Positions 8,857-19,028 are shown, counted from the stretch's first letter. The stretch is 64,000 bases of DNA from Prevotella sp. (GCA_017617615.1 JAFZVV010000007.1:62001-126000); one strand, 5' to 3'. The notes: a model not told the origin generated them from the sequence alone. A program made the numbers and translations.

Positions 8857-9522
8857 ATGACCCAAGACTTTATCCTACGGCTATTTGCCGCCGCCGTGAT
8901 GGGCGGCATCATCGGCATGGAGCGCGGCTACCGTGCCAAGGAGGCGGGCGTGCGCACCCATTTCCTCGTGGCACTGGGCAGCGCCCTGTTCATGATTATC
9001 TCACAGTTTGGCTTCGAGACCGTGCTCTCCCTGCCCTATAACATCCGCCTCGACCCGTCGCGCATCGCCTCACAGGTGGTGAGCGGCATCGGTTTCATCG
9101 GTGCCGGCACCATTATCTTCCAGAAACATGTGGTGAAGGGACTCACCACCGCCGCCGGACTGTGGGTTACCGCTGCCATCGGCATGACGTGTGGCTCCGG
9201 ACTCTATGTCCTCGCCATCGCCACCACCCTCCTCGTGCTGCTCTGCCTCGAGACGCTCAACCTCATCATGCACCATTTTGGCACGCGTAATATCGCCATT
9301 ACCTTCTCGTCGCCGAGCATCAACGACGTGCGCGGCGTACTCGACCGCCTGCGCAACGACGGAATGAAAATCGACAACTACAACATGCGCGAGGTGCAAA
9401 AAGAAGGAAAGACACTCTATGCCGTCACAACTGACGTCATCGTGAAACGCGACAAATACGAGTCGCGCGTCCTCGGCATCATGGAAGAACTCGACGGGGT
9501 GAAGATTGAGAGTATTGAGTGA
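8857..9522 (+). CDS. MgtC/SapB family membrane protein
   Basis: 221 residues. The N-terminal ~140 residues hold about four to five hydrophobic helices with the family features IIGMERGYRAKEAGVRTH and GIGFIGAGTI. The C-terminal ~80 residues are soluble and look like an ACT-type domain. MgtC-like proteins sit in the inner membrane and have been linked to survival at low Mg2+ and to control of membrane energetics; the role here is not predictable. It lies 57 nt after clpC with a hairpin between, so co-transcription is uncertain. Confidence 0.85.
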   Translation: MTQDFILRLFAAAVMGGIIGMERGYRAKEAGVRTHFLVALGSALFMIISQFGFETVLSLPYNIRLDPSRIASQVVSGIGFIGAGTIIFQKHVVKGLTTAAGLWVTAAIGMTCGSGLYVLAIATTLLVLLCLETLNLIMHHFGTRNIAITFSSPSINDVRGVLDRLRNDGMKIDNYNMREVQKEGKTLYAVTTDVIVKRDKYESRVLGIMEELDGVKIESIE

Positions 9523-9563
9523 GAAAAAGTCCTTGGGGAATAAAGCCCAACCTATTGCGCCTA

Positions 9564-10028
9564 TTACGACATATTTCCTTGGATGTATATATCCTCATTA
9601 GGGGTTATTCTCAAATAATCTCTTAGGTCATATCCTGGATATTCTGTACCATTTTCCAATTTACTCGAAGAACCATAAACAGGGAAGGCACCGATATCAC
9701 CCGGGAAAGAGAATGGTTGTCCCTTTTCTGTTGGATTACTTATTGTCTGTATTCCTGAATATTCTCCATCTGTGGTATAAGTTCGCCCCGTAAAAAGAGT
9801 TCTAATGAGGTTCCAAAGCCATTCAAAGAAATCATTGGCATGACGAGCATCTTGGAAAACGCCATCTGAACCAACTCTATATGCGGTTGATCCCAGAAAA
9901 GTTTGATAAGCTTCTGTGCCATCAACGTATAGATACTGAGAGCCTTGTGTACAAATAGCCACGTATTGGTCAGCAGAGAATTTTTCTGCGACCATCAAAG
10001 GTTTTGAATAATCTCTTAATGTTCCCAT
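9564..10028 (-). CDS. Uncharacterised 154-residue protein with an N-terminal FSADQYVAIC motif
   Basis: I do not recognise a named family. The N-terminus reads MGTLRDYSKPLMVAEKFSAD followed by QYVAIC; a Tyr-x-x-Pro, Glu-x-Phe and YVAxC arrangement like this recalls a loose set of short Bacteroidales proteins of unknown function (unchecked memory). A small Trp/Leu-rich patch (FFEWLWNLIRTLF) lies mid-protein and the rest is polar and Gly/Ser/Tyr-rich, with no signal peptide. Its DNA is clearly more AT-rich than its neighbours. A good minus-strand promoter stands ~125 nt upstream, so it appears to be a single-gene unit with a long 5' UTR. Confidence 0.7.
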   Translation of the reverse strand: MGTLRDYSKPLMVAEKFSADQYVAICTQGSQYLYVDGTEAYQTFLGSTAYRVGSDGVFQDARHANDFFEWLWNLIRTLFTGRTYTTDGEYSGIQTISNPTEKGQPFSFPGDIGAFPVYGSSSKLENGTEYPGYDLRDYLRITPNEDIYIQGNMS

Positions 10029-10152
10029 TTTGTTACTATTTTATTTTTTCTTATTAATGTTTTTCAACCGATTAATGTTGTTCCAACCGAAATAGATGAA
10101 CATCTATTGATCCTATTTAGATGTAAAATCTACAAATTTTTTCTTTTTCTTG

Positions 10153-10182
10153 CAAAAATAACACAAATATCGGAACAACAAA
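10153..10182 (-). promoter_or_regulatory. Promoter of the small AT-rich gene
   Basis: On the minus strand, TTTG (10179-10182) and TATTTTTG (10153-10160) are 18 nt apart, matching the Bacteroidota -33/-7 consensus. The predicted leader is about 120 nt and contains the palindrome AATAGATG-AA-CATCTATT (10091-10108). Confidence 0.65.
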
Positions 10183-10245
10183 AGTTTTTTGGTATTTTTT
10201 TTAATGGAAATTTTATCTTTCTAACACATTAACACCATTATCCTA

Positions 10246-10293
10246 TCAAAATAAAAGAATGAGGGTGATTCTCGCAAAAGAACCACCCTCATT
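10246..10293 (-). terminator. Terminator of the mutAB transcript
   Basis: On the minus strand, AATGAGGGTG (10284-10293 on plus as CACCCTCATT) pairs with CACCCTCATT (plus 10258-10267), followed by a T-rich tail. It lies ~20 nt after the mutB stop. Confidence 0.75.
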
Positions 10294-10313
10294 TTATAGG
10301 TTATCCCCCGACT

Positions 10314-12476
10314 TTACTTGTCGAGCAGGATGTTCATCATCTCCACGGCAGCCTTGGCCACGGAAGTACCGGGACCGAAGATGGCAGCCACACCGGCCTT
10401 GTAGAGGAAGTCGTAGTCCTGTGCCGGAATCACGCCACCTGCGATGACCATGATATCCTCTCGGCCGAGGCGCTTGAGTTCCTCGATGAGCTGCGGGATG
10501 AGCGTCTTGTGACCTGCGGCCAGCGATGAGGCACCTACGATGTGCACGTCGTTCTCTACCGCCTCACGGGCAGCCTCTGCGGGAGTCTGGAAGAGCGGTC
10601 CCATGTCCACGTCGAAGCCACAGTCGGCATAGCCGGTGGCTACGACTTTGGCACCACGGTCGTGACCATCCTGTCCCATCTTGGCAACGAAGATACGCGG
10701 GCGACGGCCCTCTTTCTTGGCAAACTCCTCGGTAAGCTGACACGCTTTCTCGAAGTCGGAATCGTTTTTGCTTTCTGCTGAATACACGCCTGAAATTGTT
10801 CTGATGATTGCTTTATAACGGCCCACGATGTCCTCGCAGGCATCACTGATCTCACCCAGCGTACAGCGCAGCTGTGCTGCCTTCACGGCAAGGTCGAGCA
10901 GGTTGTCCTTGCTCTTGCGCCCCTCCTTGAAGTCGCGCACGCACTCGGTAATGGCCTTGAGTGCCTCCTGGCAAGCAGCCTCGTCGCGTGAGCCACGTAC
11001 CTGGGCGAGCGACTCTTCCTGCTGTTTGCGCACGGCGGTATTGTCCACCTCGAGGATGTCGATGGGGTCCTCATGGTCGAGACGGTATTTGTTGGTGCCG
11101 ACGATGGTCTGCACACCCGAGTCTATGCGGGCCTGGGTGCGGGCAGCTGCCTCCTCGATACGCATCTTGGGCAGTCCGGTCTCGATGGCCTTTGCCATAC
11201 CACCCAGTTTCTCAATCTCCTGGATATGCTCCCATGCCTTGTGCACCAGTTCGTTGGTGAGGGTCTCCACATAGTAGGAGCCAGCCCACGGGTCAATCTG
11301 CTTGCACACCTTCGTCTCGTTCTGGATATAGATTTGCGTGTTGCGCGCGATACGGGCGGAGAAGTCGGTAGGCAGGGCGATGGCCTCGTCGAGGGCGTTG
11401 GTGTGCAGCGACTGTGTATGTCCGAGCACGGCAGCCATTGCCTCAATACACGTACGTCCGACGTTGTTGAACGGGTCTTGCTCCGTGAGCGACCATCCCG
11501 AGGTCTGTGAGTGCGTACGAAGGGCGAGCGACTTCGGGTTCTTGGCCCCGAAACTCTTCACGATTTTCGCCCAGAGCAGACGTCCGGCGCGCATCTTCGC
11601 AATCTCCATAAAGTGGTTCATGCCGATGGCCCAGAAGAATGACAGACGCGGTGCGAAAGCATCAACGTCGATGCCGGCATTCACACCCGTACGGATATAG
11701 TCCATACCGTCGGCCAACGTGTATGCCAACTCGATGTCGGCAGTGGCACCAGCCTCCTGCATGTGGTAGCCAGAGATGGAGATGGAGTTGAACTTTGGCA
11801 TCTTCTGTGAGGTAAACTCGAAGATGTCAGCAATAATCTTCATCGAGAAGGCGGGTGGATAGATATAGGTGTTGCGCACCATGAACTCCTTGAGGATATC
11901 GTTCTGAATGGTTCCTGCCATCTCCTCAAGCTGAGCACCCTGCTCCAGTCCTGCCACGATATAGAAGGCGAGGATAGGCAACACGGCACCGTTCATGGTC
12001 ATCGACACCGACATCTTGTTGAGGGGGATGCCCGAGAAGAGCACCTTCATGTTCTCCTCATTGCAGATAGACACGCCGGCCTTGCCCACGTCGCCTACCA
12101 CACGGGCGTTGTCGGGGTCGTAGCCACGGTGTGTGGGAAGGTCGAAAGCCACGGAGAGGCCTTTCTGTCCGGAGGCGAGGTTGCGGCGGTAGAACGCGTT
12201 CGACTCCTCGGCGGTAGAGAATCCGGCATACTGGCGGATGGTCCACGGACGGAAGGGGTACATCATCGAGTACGGGCCACGGAGATAGGGCGGGATACCT
12301 GCGGTGAAGTCGAGATGCTCCATGCCCTCCAGGTCTTCCTTCGTATACACTGGCTTCACCTCGATGTGCTCGGGGGTCTTCCAGTTGTAGTCAATGCCGT
12401 TGGCCTGTTGCCACTCAGCACCATTCTGCGGCTGAATGCCAGCATAAATATCGATATCTTTAAAATTCTTTCTCAT
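10314..12476 (-). CDS. mutB: Methylmalonyl-CoA mutase, large (catalytic) subunit
   Basis: 720 residues, full length for the catalytic subunit. The N-terminal two-thirds is the TIM-barrel substrate domain, starting at [20 protein letters not shown]. The C-terminal ~140 residues are the cobalamin-binding domain with MGQDGHDRG, whose His is the lower axial ligand of B12. Reaction: interconversion of succinyl-CoA and methylmalonyl-CoA. It follows mutA by 12 nt, so the two are co-transcribed. With the Na+-pumping decarboxylase subunits nearby it fits the succinate-to-propionate route typical of Bacteroidales. Methylmalonyl-CoA epimerase and the decarboxylase alpha subunit are not in the window. 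Confidence 0.96.
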   Translation of the reverse strand: MRKNFKDIDIYAGIQPQNGAEWQQANGIDYNWKTPEHIEVKPVYTKEDLEGMEHLDFTAGIPPYLRGPYSMMYPFRPWTIRQYAGFSTAEESNAFYRRNLASGQKGLSVAFDLPTHRGYDPDNARVVGDVGKAGVSICNEENMKVLFSGIPLNKMSVSMTMNGAVLPILAFYIVAGLEQGAQLEEMAGTIQNDILKEFMVRNTYIYPPAFSMKIIADIFEFTSQKMPKFNSISISGYHMQEAGATADIELAYTLADGMDYIRTGVNAGIDVDAFAPRLSFFWAIGMNHFMEIAKMRAGRLLWAKIVKSFGAKNPKSLALRTHSQTSGWSLTEQDPFNNVGRTCIEAMAAVLGHTQSLHTNALDEAIALPTDFSARIARNTQIYIQNETKVCKQIDPWAGSYYVETLTNELVHKAWEHIQEIEKLGGMAKAIETGLPKMRIEEAAARTQARIDSGVQTIVGTNKYRLDHEDPIDILEVDNTAVRKQQEESLAQVRGSRDEAACQEALKAITECVRDFKEGRKSKDNLLDLAVKAAQLRCTLGEISDACEDIVGRYKAIIRTISGVYSAESKNDSDFEKACQLTEEFAKKEGRRPRIFVAKMGQDGHDRGAKVVATGYADCGFDVDMGPLFQTPAEAAREAVENDVHIVGASSLAAGHKTLIPQLIEELKRLGREDIMVIAGGVIPAQDYDFLYKAGVAAIFGPGTSVAKAAVEMMNILLDK

Positions 12477-12488
12477 GACTGTAGCGAT

Positions 12489-14336
12489 TTAAATTCCCAA
12501 CTTGGCATTGTATTCACGGAGTGTCTCAAGCACGTTGCAGCGCACATGCACGAAGTTCTCGATACCGGCGGCCTTCAGGTCTTCCATACAGGCGGGAGCA
12601 CCGGCCACGACAAACATCGCACGGCCGTCAAGATACTTGAAGGCAGGGATGGCATACTCGGCATACTCGTCGTCGCTGGAACAGATGACCACGATGTCGG
12701 CCTTGGCCTCAAGGGCAGCGTCGACACCCTCTTCTACGGTCTTGAAGCCGAGGTTGTCGATGACCTTGTATCCCGCGCAAGCGAGGAAGTTGCAGGAGAA
12801 CTGCGCGCGAGCCTGACGCATGGCCAGGTTGCCGATGGTGAGCATGAATGCCACGGGCACACGGGTGTTCTCGGTATGGATGCGGAGGTCTTCGAAGTCG
12901 GCAGCCAGACGTGTGGCTTTCACGGCCTTGAAGTCGCTCTCCTCTTTCTGGCAGCAGCAGGCGCACTCACGGGCTGTCTTGCCCTCCGACACCTCGGTGA
13001 AGTTGGGGAACTGGTTCGTTCCGAGGATGAACTCCTTGCGTTTGGCGGCATCGCCATGGCGCTTCACGTTGGTGGCGTTGATGACGTCCTGTACCTTGCC
13101 CTCCTTGGCAGCGGCGAGGAATCCGCCATCCTCCTCTACCCCGAGGAAAATCTTCCAACCCTCTACGGCGAGGCTGTCGGTGAGGTGCTCAATATAGTAG
13201 GAGCCGGCACCCGGGTCGACGACGGCACCGAAGTGGCACTCCTCCTTGAGCAGCAGTTGCTGGTTGCGTGCAATGCGCTCGGAGAAGTCGTTGGGCACCT
13301 CATAAGGCTCGTCGAACGGCACGACTACCATGGAGTGTACGCCGGCGAGGGCGGCACTCATGGCCTCGGTCTGTGAACGGAGCAGGTTGACATAACTGTC
13401 GAAGAGAGTCTGGTTGTATTTCGATGTGGTGGCGTTGACGCACATCTTACAGGCGCAGTCGCACTTGGGCGCATACTGTTTCACGATCTGTGCCCAGAGC
13501 ATACGGGCTGCGCGGAACTTGGCGAGTTCCATAAAATAGTTCTCGCTCACACCCATATTGAACTTGATTTTAGAGGCGGCGAGGTCAGTATCCACACCCG
13601 CGTCGGTGAGTTGCTGCAGGTATTCATTACCCCAGGCCAGGGCATAGCCCAGTTCTTGCACGATATACGCACCAGCATTGTTGAGGGCCTCGGAGTTGAC
13701 GGTGACGCAGCGTATCTGCGGGTAGTCCTTGAAGGCCTCCACCAGTTGGGCAGCGATGCCGAGCAGCGGGGTGGCATCCTTGCCCTTCATGACGATTTTC
13801 TCAATAGGGTCGAAGTCGACGCTTCCCACGAGCTTCGTCTTGTCGTAACCTTTCTTCTCAAAGTAAGCCTTGAAGGTCTCGGCAAGCTGAAGGGTGTGGC
13901 GCGGGCAGGTCTTGAAATTGAGTTCGATATACTCGCACTCAATGTCTTTCAACAAAGTGGCGATGAACTCCTCGCTCACCTTATCGCCCGGAATCTTGAA
14001 TCCCAGGGAGTCAATACCCTTGTTGAGCACATCGAGGGCTTTGGCATTTGCGGCAGCGGCATCCTCGGCAAGGATGTTCTGACGGACATACCATTCGTTG
14101 TTGTCCTTCTTGTTGCCGCGAACAAATGGGAATTCTCCTGGCAATGCCTCCGGTGTTTTCAGTTTCAGAACGTCTTCCCTACGATAGAATGGCTGCACGT
14201 TGAAACCTTCGTTCGTTCTCCATACGAGTTTCTTGTTGAAATCTGCTCCTTTCAGGTCGACCTGAATCTTGTCCAGCCATTCCTGAGTAGTAGGAGCCTG
14301 AAACTCGGTAAAGAGTTTTTCCTTGTTGTTTGACAT
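12489..14336 (-). CDS. mutA: Methylmalonyl-CoA mutase, small subunit
   Basis: 615 residues, homologous to MutB throughout but with a degenerate cobalamin domain: where MutB has DGHDRG, this protein reads LTIGNLAMRQARAQ with no axial His. This is normal for the non-catalytic subunit of the heterodimer. A Cys-rich stretch ECACCCQKEE (~456-465) lies in the linker between the domains. It is first in the mutA-mutB operon, with a -7 box ~65 nt upstream. It is transcribed away from the AspT-type transporter gene. Confidence 0.95.
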   Translation of the reverse strand: MSNNKEKLFTEFQAPTTQEWLDKIQVDLKGADFNKKLVWRTNEGFNVQPFYRREDVLKLKTPEALPGEFPFVRGNKKDNNEWYVRQNILAEDAAAANAKALDVLNKGIDSLGFKIPGDKVSEEFIATLLKDIECEYIELNFKTCPRHTLQLAETFKAYFEKKGYDKTKLVGSVDFDPIEKIVMKGKDATPLLGIAAQLVEAFKDYPQIRCVTVNSEALNNAGAYIVQELGYALAWGNEYLQQLTDAGVDTDLAASKIKFNMGVSENYFMELAKFRAARMLWAQIVKQYAPKCDCACKMCVNATTSKYNQTLFDSYVNLLRSQTEAMSAALAGVHSMVVVPFDEPYEVPNDFSERIARNQQLLLKEECHFGAVVDPGAGSYYIEHLTDSLAVEGWKIFLGVEEDGGFLAAAKEGKVQDVINATNVKRHGDAAKRKEFILGTNQFPNFTEVSEGKTARECACCCQKEESDFKAVKATRLAADFEDLRIHTENTRVPVAFMLTIGNLAMRQARAQFSCNFLACAGYKVIDNLGFKTVEEGVDAALEAKADIVVICSSDDEYAEYAIPAFKYLDGRAMFVVAGAPACMEDLKAAGIENFVHVRCNVLETLREYNAKLGI

Positions 14337-14401
14337 AGCGAAATGTTTGTTATATAAGTTTAAAAAGTTTATAAGGTACAGAAGGCCCTTAAATCATCAT
14401 G

Positions 14402-14433
14402 CAAAGATACATTTTTTTTACGAGACCATGAAA
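14402..14433 (-). promoter_or_regulatory. Promoter of mutAB
   Basis: On the minus strand TATCTTTG (14402-14409) matches TAnnTTTG, with TTTC (14430-14433) 20 nt upstream in place of TTTG. Confidence 0.55.
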
Positions 14434-14516
14434 GAAAAATGAATAAATTAATAATTTAACGTGAAAAATTCAAAATCTTGGCGGTCGGCCAAGATTTTAT
14501 CGCACAAAAATTATTT

Positions 14517-14542
14517 TTTGAGCAATAAAATGAGTAATTTTG
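14517..14542 (+). promoter_or_regulatory. Likely promoter of the AspT/YidE-type transporter
   Basis: TAATTTTG at 14535-14542 is a perfect -7 box 20 nt before the start codon. The nearest TTTG (14517-14520) is only 14 nt upstream, shorter than usual, so the -33 element is doubtful. Confidence 0.45.
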
Positions 14543-14562
14543 CATCGTTTTTTTTCATTTAG

Positions 14563-16251
14563 ATGGATTGGCTCATTAATCTTTTCACAGAAACCGACTC
14601 TATTGCCCATACCGTGCTCCTCTACGCCTGTGTCATCGCATTGGGAGTGTATCTGGGCAAGATAAAAGTGTGTGGCATCTCACTGGGCGTCACCTTCGTG
14701 CTTTTCGCCGGAATCCTGGCAGGCCACATCCACTTCACTGCCCCCATCACGATATTGAACTTCATCCAGGACTTCGGACTGATACTCTTCGTCTTCATGA
14801 TTGGCCTGCAGGTGGGTCCCGGCTTCTTTGAGAGCTTCAAGAAAGACGGACTCACACTCAACGGACTCGCCGGTGCCATCATCCTGCTCAACATCCTGGT
14901 GATGTTTGGCTGTTACTACCTGTTCTTCGACACCTCCAACCCCCACAGCCTGCCAATGATGGTGGGCACGCTCTACGGAGCCGTGACCAACACGCCGGGT
15001 CTGGGTGCCGCCACCGAGGCACTGGGAACAGTGTTCACCGAAGACACCCCGCAGATTGCGTCGGGATATGCCTGTGCCTATCCCCTCGGTGTCACTGGCA
15101 TCATCCTTGCTTCCGTCGCCATCCGTTTCCTTACCCGTTCACGGCTGGAAACAGAGGAAGCCCAACTGGAAGCCCTCGAGGCGGAGAACCCCCACGCCAA
15201 GCCCTTCATGATGCACCTGAGGGTAGCCAACTCCTACCTGGCGGGGCGCACACTGCTCCAGATTCATGACTTCCTGAACCGCGACTTCGTGTGTTCGCGC
15301 ATCCTCCACGAAGGACAGGTAAGCATCCCCAACCGCAATACGGTATTCGAACTGGGCGACGAGCTGCTCATCGTCTGTGCCGAGGCCGATGCCGAGCCCA
15401 TCCAGGCCTTCATCGGACCAAAGCTGGAGAGCGAGTGGGACGTGAAGCAGGAGCAGCAGCCGATGGTGTCGCGCCGTATCGTGGTGACCAGTCCGCGCAT
15501 CAACGGCAAGACATTGGGCAAGATGCACTTCTCGAGCGTGTATGGCGTGAACGTCACACGCATCACTCGCCACGGCATCGACCTCTTTGCCAGCCGTAAC
15601 CACCATTTCCATGTGGGCGACCGCATCCTCGTGGTGGGACCGGAAGACAACGTGAACCGCGTGGCAGAAATCATGGGCAACTCGGCGAAACGCCTCAACG
15701 CACCCAATATCGCCACGATCTTCATCGGCGTGATGCTCGGCATCATCTTCGGAAGCCTGCCCATCGCCATCCCCGGCATGCCTATCCCCATGAAACTGGG
15801 TCTTGCAGGCGGACCGCTCATCATCGCCATCCTCATCGGGCGCTTCGGCTACCGCATCAAGCTGGTCACCTATACTACCACGAGCGCCAACATGATGCTG
15901 CGCGAGATAGGGCTCGTGCTCTTCCTCGCCAGCGTGGGCATCAAGGCGGGCGCGGGATTCTGGGACACCGTCATTGCCGGCGACGGCATCAAATACGTCT
16001 ACACCGGCGTGCTGATTACCGTGCTGCCCATCCTCATCGTGGGCACGATAGCCAAACTGGCCTACAAATTCAACTACTTCACGGTGGTCGGCATGGTGGC
16101 AGGAGCCTATACCGACCCGCCAGCCCTGGCATACGCCAACCAGATTTGCTCGCGCGAGGCCCCCGGCATTGGCTATTCCACCGTCTACCCCCTGAGCATG
16201 TTCCTCCGCATCCTCACGGCGCAGGTTATCGTGCTGTTCTTCTGTGGTTAG
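14563..16251 (+). CDS. AspT/YidE-type transporter with two central TrkA-C domains
   Basis: 562 residues. Two hydrophobic halves (~1-190 and ~385-562) enclose a soluble centre (~205-375) with two TrkA-C (RCK-C)-like domains, the layout of the AspT/YidE/YbjL family. Family members include aspartate:alanine antiporters and succinate exporters of the aspartate-alanine exchanger group. It sits between methylmalonyl-CoA mutase and the decarboxylase subunits, 34 nt before the gamma subunit gene, so a role in dicarboxylate or succinate transport linked to fermentation is a reasonable guess but unproven. Confidence 0.85.
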   Translation: MDWLINLFTETDSIAHTVLLYACVIALGVYLGKIKVCGISLGVTFVLFAGILAGHIHFTAPITILNFIQDFGLILFVFMIGLQVGPGFFESFKKDGLTLNGLAGAIILLNILVMFGCYYLFFDTSNPHSLPMMVGTLYGAVTNTPGLGAATEALGTVFTEDTPQIASGYACAYPLGVTGIILASVAIRFLTRSRLETEEAQLEALEAENPHAKPFMMHLRVANSYLAGRTLLQIHDFLNRDFVCSRILHEGQVSIPNRNTVFELGDELLIVCAEADAEPIQAFIGPKLESEWDVKQEQQPMVSRRIVVTSPRINGKTLGKMHFSSVYGVNVTRITRHGIDLFASRNHHFHVGDRILVVGPEDNVNRVAEIMGNSAKRLNAPNIATIFIGVMLGIIFGSLPIAIPGMPIPMKLGLAGGPLIIAILIGRFGYRIKLVTYTTTSANMMLREIGLVLFLASVGIKAGAGFWDTVIAGDGIKYVYTGVLITVLPILIVGTIAKLAYKFNYFTVVGMVAGAYTDPPALAYANQICSREAPGIGYSTVYPLSMFLRILTAQVIVLFFCG

Positions 16252-16285
16252 GATAAAAAGAATCTATCAAATATAATACATTTCG

Positions 16286-17227
16286 ATGAAAAAGAAGTAT
16301 TCACTTATGGCCGTATTGGCCGTGTGCCACCTCATGATGTTCGGACAAGGTGCCAAGAACATCAAGATTAATGAGGTGATGCCAGTCAATACCGAGAGCA
16401 TCGTGGATGAGTATGGCGAACACCTGCCCTGGATAGAGCTGGCCAACATCTCGTTCACCACCTACAACGTGCGGGGCATGTACATCGCCACCGACACGGC
16501 GGTGCTCAACAAGGCACTCACAGTGCCCGAGCGCGTGTCGAAGATGAGCATCATCCCCAACAACGAGACCCGCACCAACTTGTCGGGCCGACAGCACCTG
16601 CTCCTTTACCTGAACAGCCTTCCCACAAAAGGCTCCACACACCTCGGCAACACACTGCCCACCGAAGGCAACCTATGGATAGGACTCTTCGAGGGCAATG
16701 GCGTGAATCTTGTAGACTCCGTCACCATCCCCATGCCCATGAAGCCCAACACCTCGTATGCCCGCCAGAAAGACGGTGTCGACACCTGGGAAGTGAAGGC
16801 CGTGGATGCCGTGACCCCCGGCATAGAGAACTACATCAACGTGACCGACAGCAAGGTGGCACAAATCAAGCGCGACGACCCCCATGGCTTCGGCATCACC
16901 TTGCTCTCCATGGGCATCGTGTTCTCCTGTCTTGCCCTGCTATGTATCTTCTTCACCATCTTCGGAAGGATTATGAAAGGCAGGCAGAACCGCAAGATTA
17001 ATGATGCCAAGAAAGCCCATACCAAGAAAATCCTGAGCAAGATGAGCCTGGAGGAGGAAGACGAGCGCGCATTCCCCGGCGTAGTGACGAAGCGCCGCGA
17101 GGAAGACCCCGACATCATCATGGCGGTTGTCGCCATGGCACTCAAGGAGTATCTCGACGACACCCACGATACCGAGAGCGGTGTCATCACCATCATCCCG
17201 AAATTCACGAAATGGACAAAAATATAA
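16286..17227 (+). CDS. Na+-translocating decarboxylase gamma-type subunit fused to a lamin-tail-like domain
   Basis: 313 residues. A signal peptide (1-~21, LMAVLAVCHLMMFGQG) is followed by a ~160-residue extracytoplasmic domain starting IKINEVMPVNTESIVDEYGE and containing WIELANIS, which resembles the lamin-tail (LTD) fold. One membrane helix follows (~205-232, GITLLSMGIVFSCLALLCIF), then a charged cytoplasmic tail; this second part matches OadG-like gamma subunits, which anchor and assemble the decarboxylase. Classical gamma subunits are only ~80-110 residues, so the exported domain is an addition. The gene is 18 nt before the biotin carrier gene. Confidence 0.8.
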   Translation: MKKKYSLMAVLAVCHLMMFGQGAKNIKINEVMPVNTESIVDEYGEHLPWIELANISFTTYNVRGMYIATDTAVLNKALTVPERVSKMSIIPNNETRTNLSGRQHLLLYLNSLPTKGSTHLGNTLPTEGNLWIGLFEGNGVNLVDSVTIPMPMKPNTSYARQKDGVDTWEVKAVDAVTPGIENYINVTDSKVAQIKRDDPHGFGITLLSMGIVFSCLALLCIFFTIFGRIMKGRQNRKINDAKKAHTKKILSKMSLEEEDERAFPGVVTKRREEDPDIIMAVVAMALKEYLDDTHDTESGVITIIPKFTKWTKI

Positions 17228-17245
17228 AACCTAAATCGCAACGAC

Positions 17246-17695
17246 ATGAACAAGTATCAATATAAGGTCGATGGCATCGACTACACCGTAGAGATAGAAG
17301 ACATTGAAGGCAACATCGCCAAAGTAACCGTCAACGGCAAACCCATCGAGGTGGAGATGGCCCATGCCATCACCAAGCATCCGCACCCGAAGAAGGTGAA
17401 GCCGGCAGCCGTGGCAGCTCCTGCCGCCGCACCGGCAGCCAAGGAAGACACATCGGCCAAGCCACAGGTGGCAGCAGGTCCCGGTACCAAGGTCATCGCA
17501 CCGCTTCCCGGCACCATCACCGAGGTGAAGGTGGCTGTGGGCGACACCGTAAAGACCGGTGACACCGTCATCGTGCTCGAGGCCATGAAGATGCAGAACA
17601 ACATCGAGGCCGACCACGATGGCAAGGTGACCTCCGTATTAGTAAACCGTGGCGACACCGTGATGGAAGGTACCACCATGTTAACGATAGGATAG
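17246..17695 (+). CDS. Biotin carrier subunit of the Na+-pumping decarboxylase
   Basis: 149 residues. The N-terminal ~50 residues form a small beta domain, an Ala/Pro linker (~53-75, AAVAAPAAAPAAKED) gives flexibility, and the C-terminal ~75 residues are a biotinyl domain with EAMKMQNNIEAD, where the Lys between the two Met is biotinylated. It carries CO2 from the carboxyltransferase (alpha) to the membrane beta subunit encoded 4 nt downstream. Methylmalonyl-CoA decarboxylase is favoured over oxaloacetate decarboxylase by the nearby mutase genes. Confidence 0.9.
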   Translation: MNKYQYKVDGIDYTVEIEDIEGNIAKVTVNGKPIEVEMAHAITKHPHPKKVKPAAVAAPAAAPAAKEDTSAKPQVAAGPGTKVIAPLPGTITEVKVAVGDTVKTGDTVIVLEAMKMQNNIEADHDGKVTSVLVNRGDTVMEGTTMLTIG

Positions 17696-17699
17696 TGTT

Positions 17700-18857
17700 A
17701 TGGGAACGTTTGAATTCATCTCAACCAAGTTCTTCGACTTTTTGTCGTATACGGGCTTTGCCAATGCCACCATCCCCAACCTCATCATGATTGTGGTGGG
17801 CGGCATCTTCATCTGGCTTGCCATCCGAAAAGACTTCGAGCCACTGCTCCTCGTACCCATAGGCCTCGGCATCATCCTGGGTAACATCCCCTTCCGTGCC
17901 GACGCAGGACTGGAAATCGGCCTCTACGAAGACAACTCCGTGCTGAACATCTTCTATCAGGGTGTGCGCCAGGGATGGTATCCACCGTTGGTGTTCCTCG
18001 GCATCGGGGCGCTGACCGACTTCTCATCGCTCATCAGCAACCCGAAACTCGTGCTCATCGGTGCTGCCGCGCAGTTCGGCATCTTCGGTGCCTACATGGT
18101 GGCACTGGCCCTCGGCTTCGAGCCCAACCAGGCTGCAGGTATCGCCATCATCGGTGGTGCCGACGGTCCCACCGCCATCTTCCTCTCGTCGAAACTCTGT
18201 CCTAACCTCATGGGTGCCATCGCCGTGTGCGCCTACTCCTACATGGCCCTCGTGCCCGTGATACAGCCGCCGTTGATGCGCCTGCTCACCACAAAGAAGG
18301 AGCGCGTCATCCACATGAAGCCTTCGCGCCACGTGAGCCAGACGGAGCGTATCCTCTTCCCCATCATCGGACTGTTGCTCACCACCTTCATCGTGCCTTC
18401 AGGCCTTCCACTGCTCGGCATGCTGTTCTTCGGCAACCTGCTGAAGGAGAGTGGCAAGACCACACGTCTGGCGAAGACCGCCGGCAGCGCCCTCAGCGAC
18501 GTGATCGTGGTGCTCCTCGGTCTCACCGTGGGTTGCTCCACCCAGGCCAGCGAGTTCCTCACCCTCAACACCATCAAGATTTTCGTGCTCGGCGCCATGG
18601 CATTCATCATCGCCAGTGCCAGCGGCGTGTTGTTCGTGAAACTGATGAACCTCTTCCTCTCCGCCGACAAGAAAATCAACCCGCTCATCGGAAATGCCGG
18701 TGTGAGTGCCGTGCCCATGAGCGCACGCATCTCCAACAACCTCGGACTGGAATACGACCGCCACAACTTCCTCCTCATGCACGCCATGGGACCGAACGTA
18801 GCAGGCGTCATCGGCTCCGCCGTGGCTGCCGGTACGCTGCTCGGGTTCTTCTCGTAA
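17700..18857 (+). CDS. Na+-translocating decarboxylase beta subunit
   Basis: 385 residues with about ten hydrophobic segments and the family signatures GADGPTAIFLSSKL and SGVLFVKLMNLF. This OadB/MmdB-type subunit decarboxylates carboxybiotin and exports Na+, conserving energy. It is the last of three consecutive genes for gamma, biotin carrier and beta; the alpha carboxyltransferase gene is not in the window. A perfect 12-bp hairpin follows 34 nt after the stop. Confidence 0.93.
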   Translation: MGTFEFISTKFFDFLSYTGFANATIPNLIMIVVGGIFIWLAIRKDFEPLLLVPIGLGIILGNIPFRADAGLEIGLYEDNSVLNIFYQGVRQGWYPPLVFLGIGALTDFSSLISNPKLVLIGAAAQFGIFGAYMVALALGFEPNQAAGIAIIGGADGPTAIFLSSKLCPNLMGAIAVCAYSYMALVPVIQPPLMRLLTTKKERVIHMKPSRHVSQTERILFPIIGLLLTTFIVPSGLPLLGMLFFGNLLKESGKTTRLAKTAGSALSDVIVVLLGLTVGCSTQASEFLTLNTIKIFVLGAMAFIIASASGVLFVKLMNLFLSADKKINPLIGNAGVSAVPMSARISNNLGLEYDRHNFLLMHAMGPNVAGVIGSAVAAGTLLGFFS

Positions 18858-18891
18858 TGACAAAAAGGAGACAGGTTCTCCATCATCTTAC

Positions 18892-18927
18892 ACAAAGGCG
18901 TGGCTTGCACCACGCCTTTGTTGTAGA
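18892..18927 (+). terminator. Hairpin terminator after the decarboxylase genes
   Basis: ACAAAGGCGTGG (18892-18903) pairs perfectly over 12 bp with CCACGCCTTTGT (18910-18921) around a 6-nt loop. The T-tract is weak. Confidence 0.75.
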
Positions 18928-18996
18928 TACCATGCAACCGACACGCCTTACGTGCCTCGAACACATGAAAAGACACCATCTTTTCTGACAAATATA

Positions 18997-19028
18997 TTTG
19001 CCGATATGGCAAAAAAACACTATTTTTG
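18997..19028 (+). promoter_or_regulatory. Promoter of the GH3 gene
   Basis: TTTG (18997-19000) and TATTTTTG (19021-19028) are exactly 20 nt apart, a textbook Bacteroidota promoter. Transcription would start near 19033-19036, leaving only ~12 nt before the ATG at 19047. The box also explains why an in-frame TTG at 19026 should not be used as the start. Confidence 0.75.
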
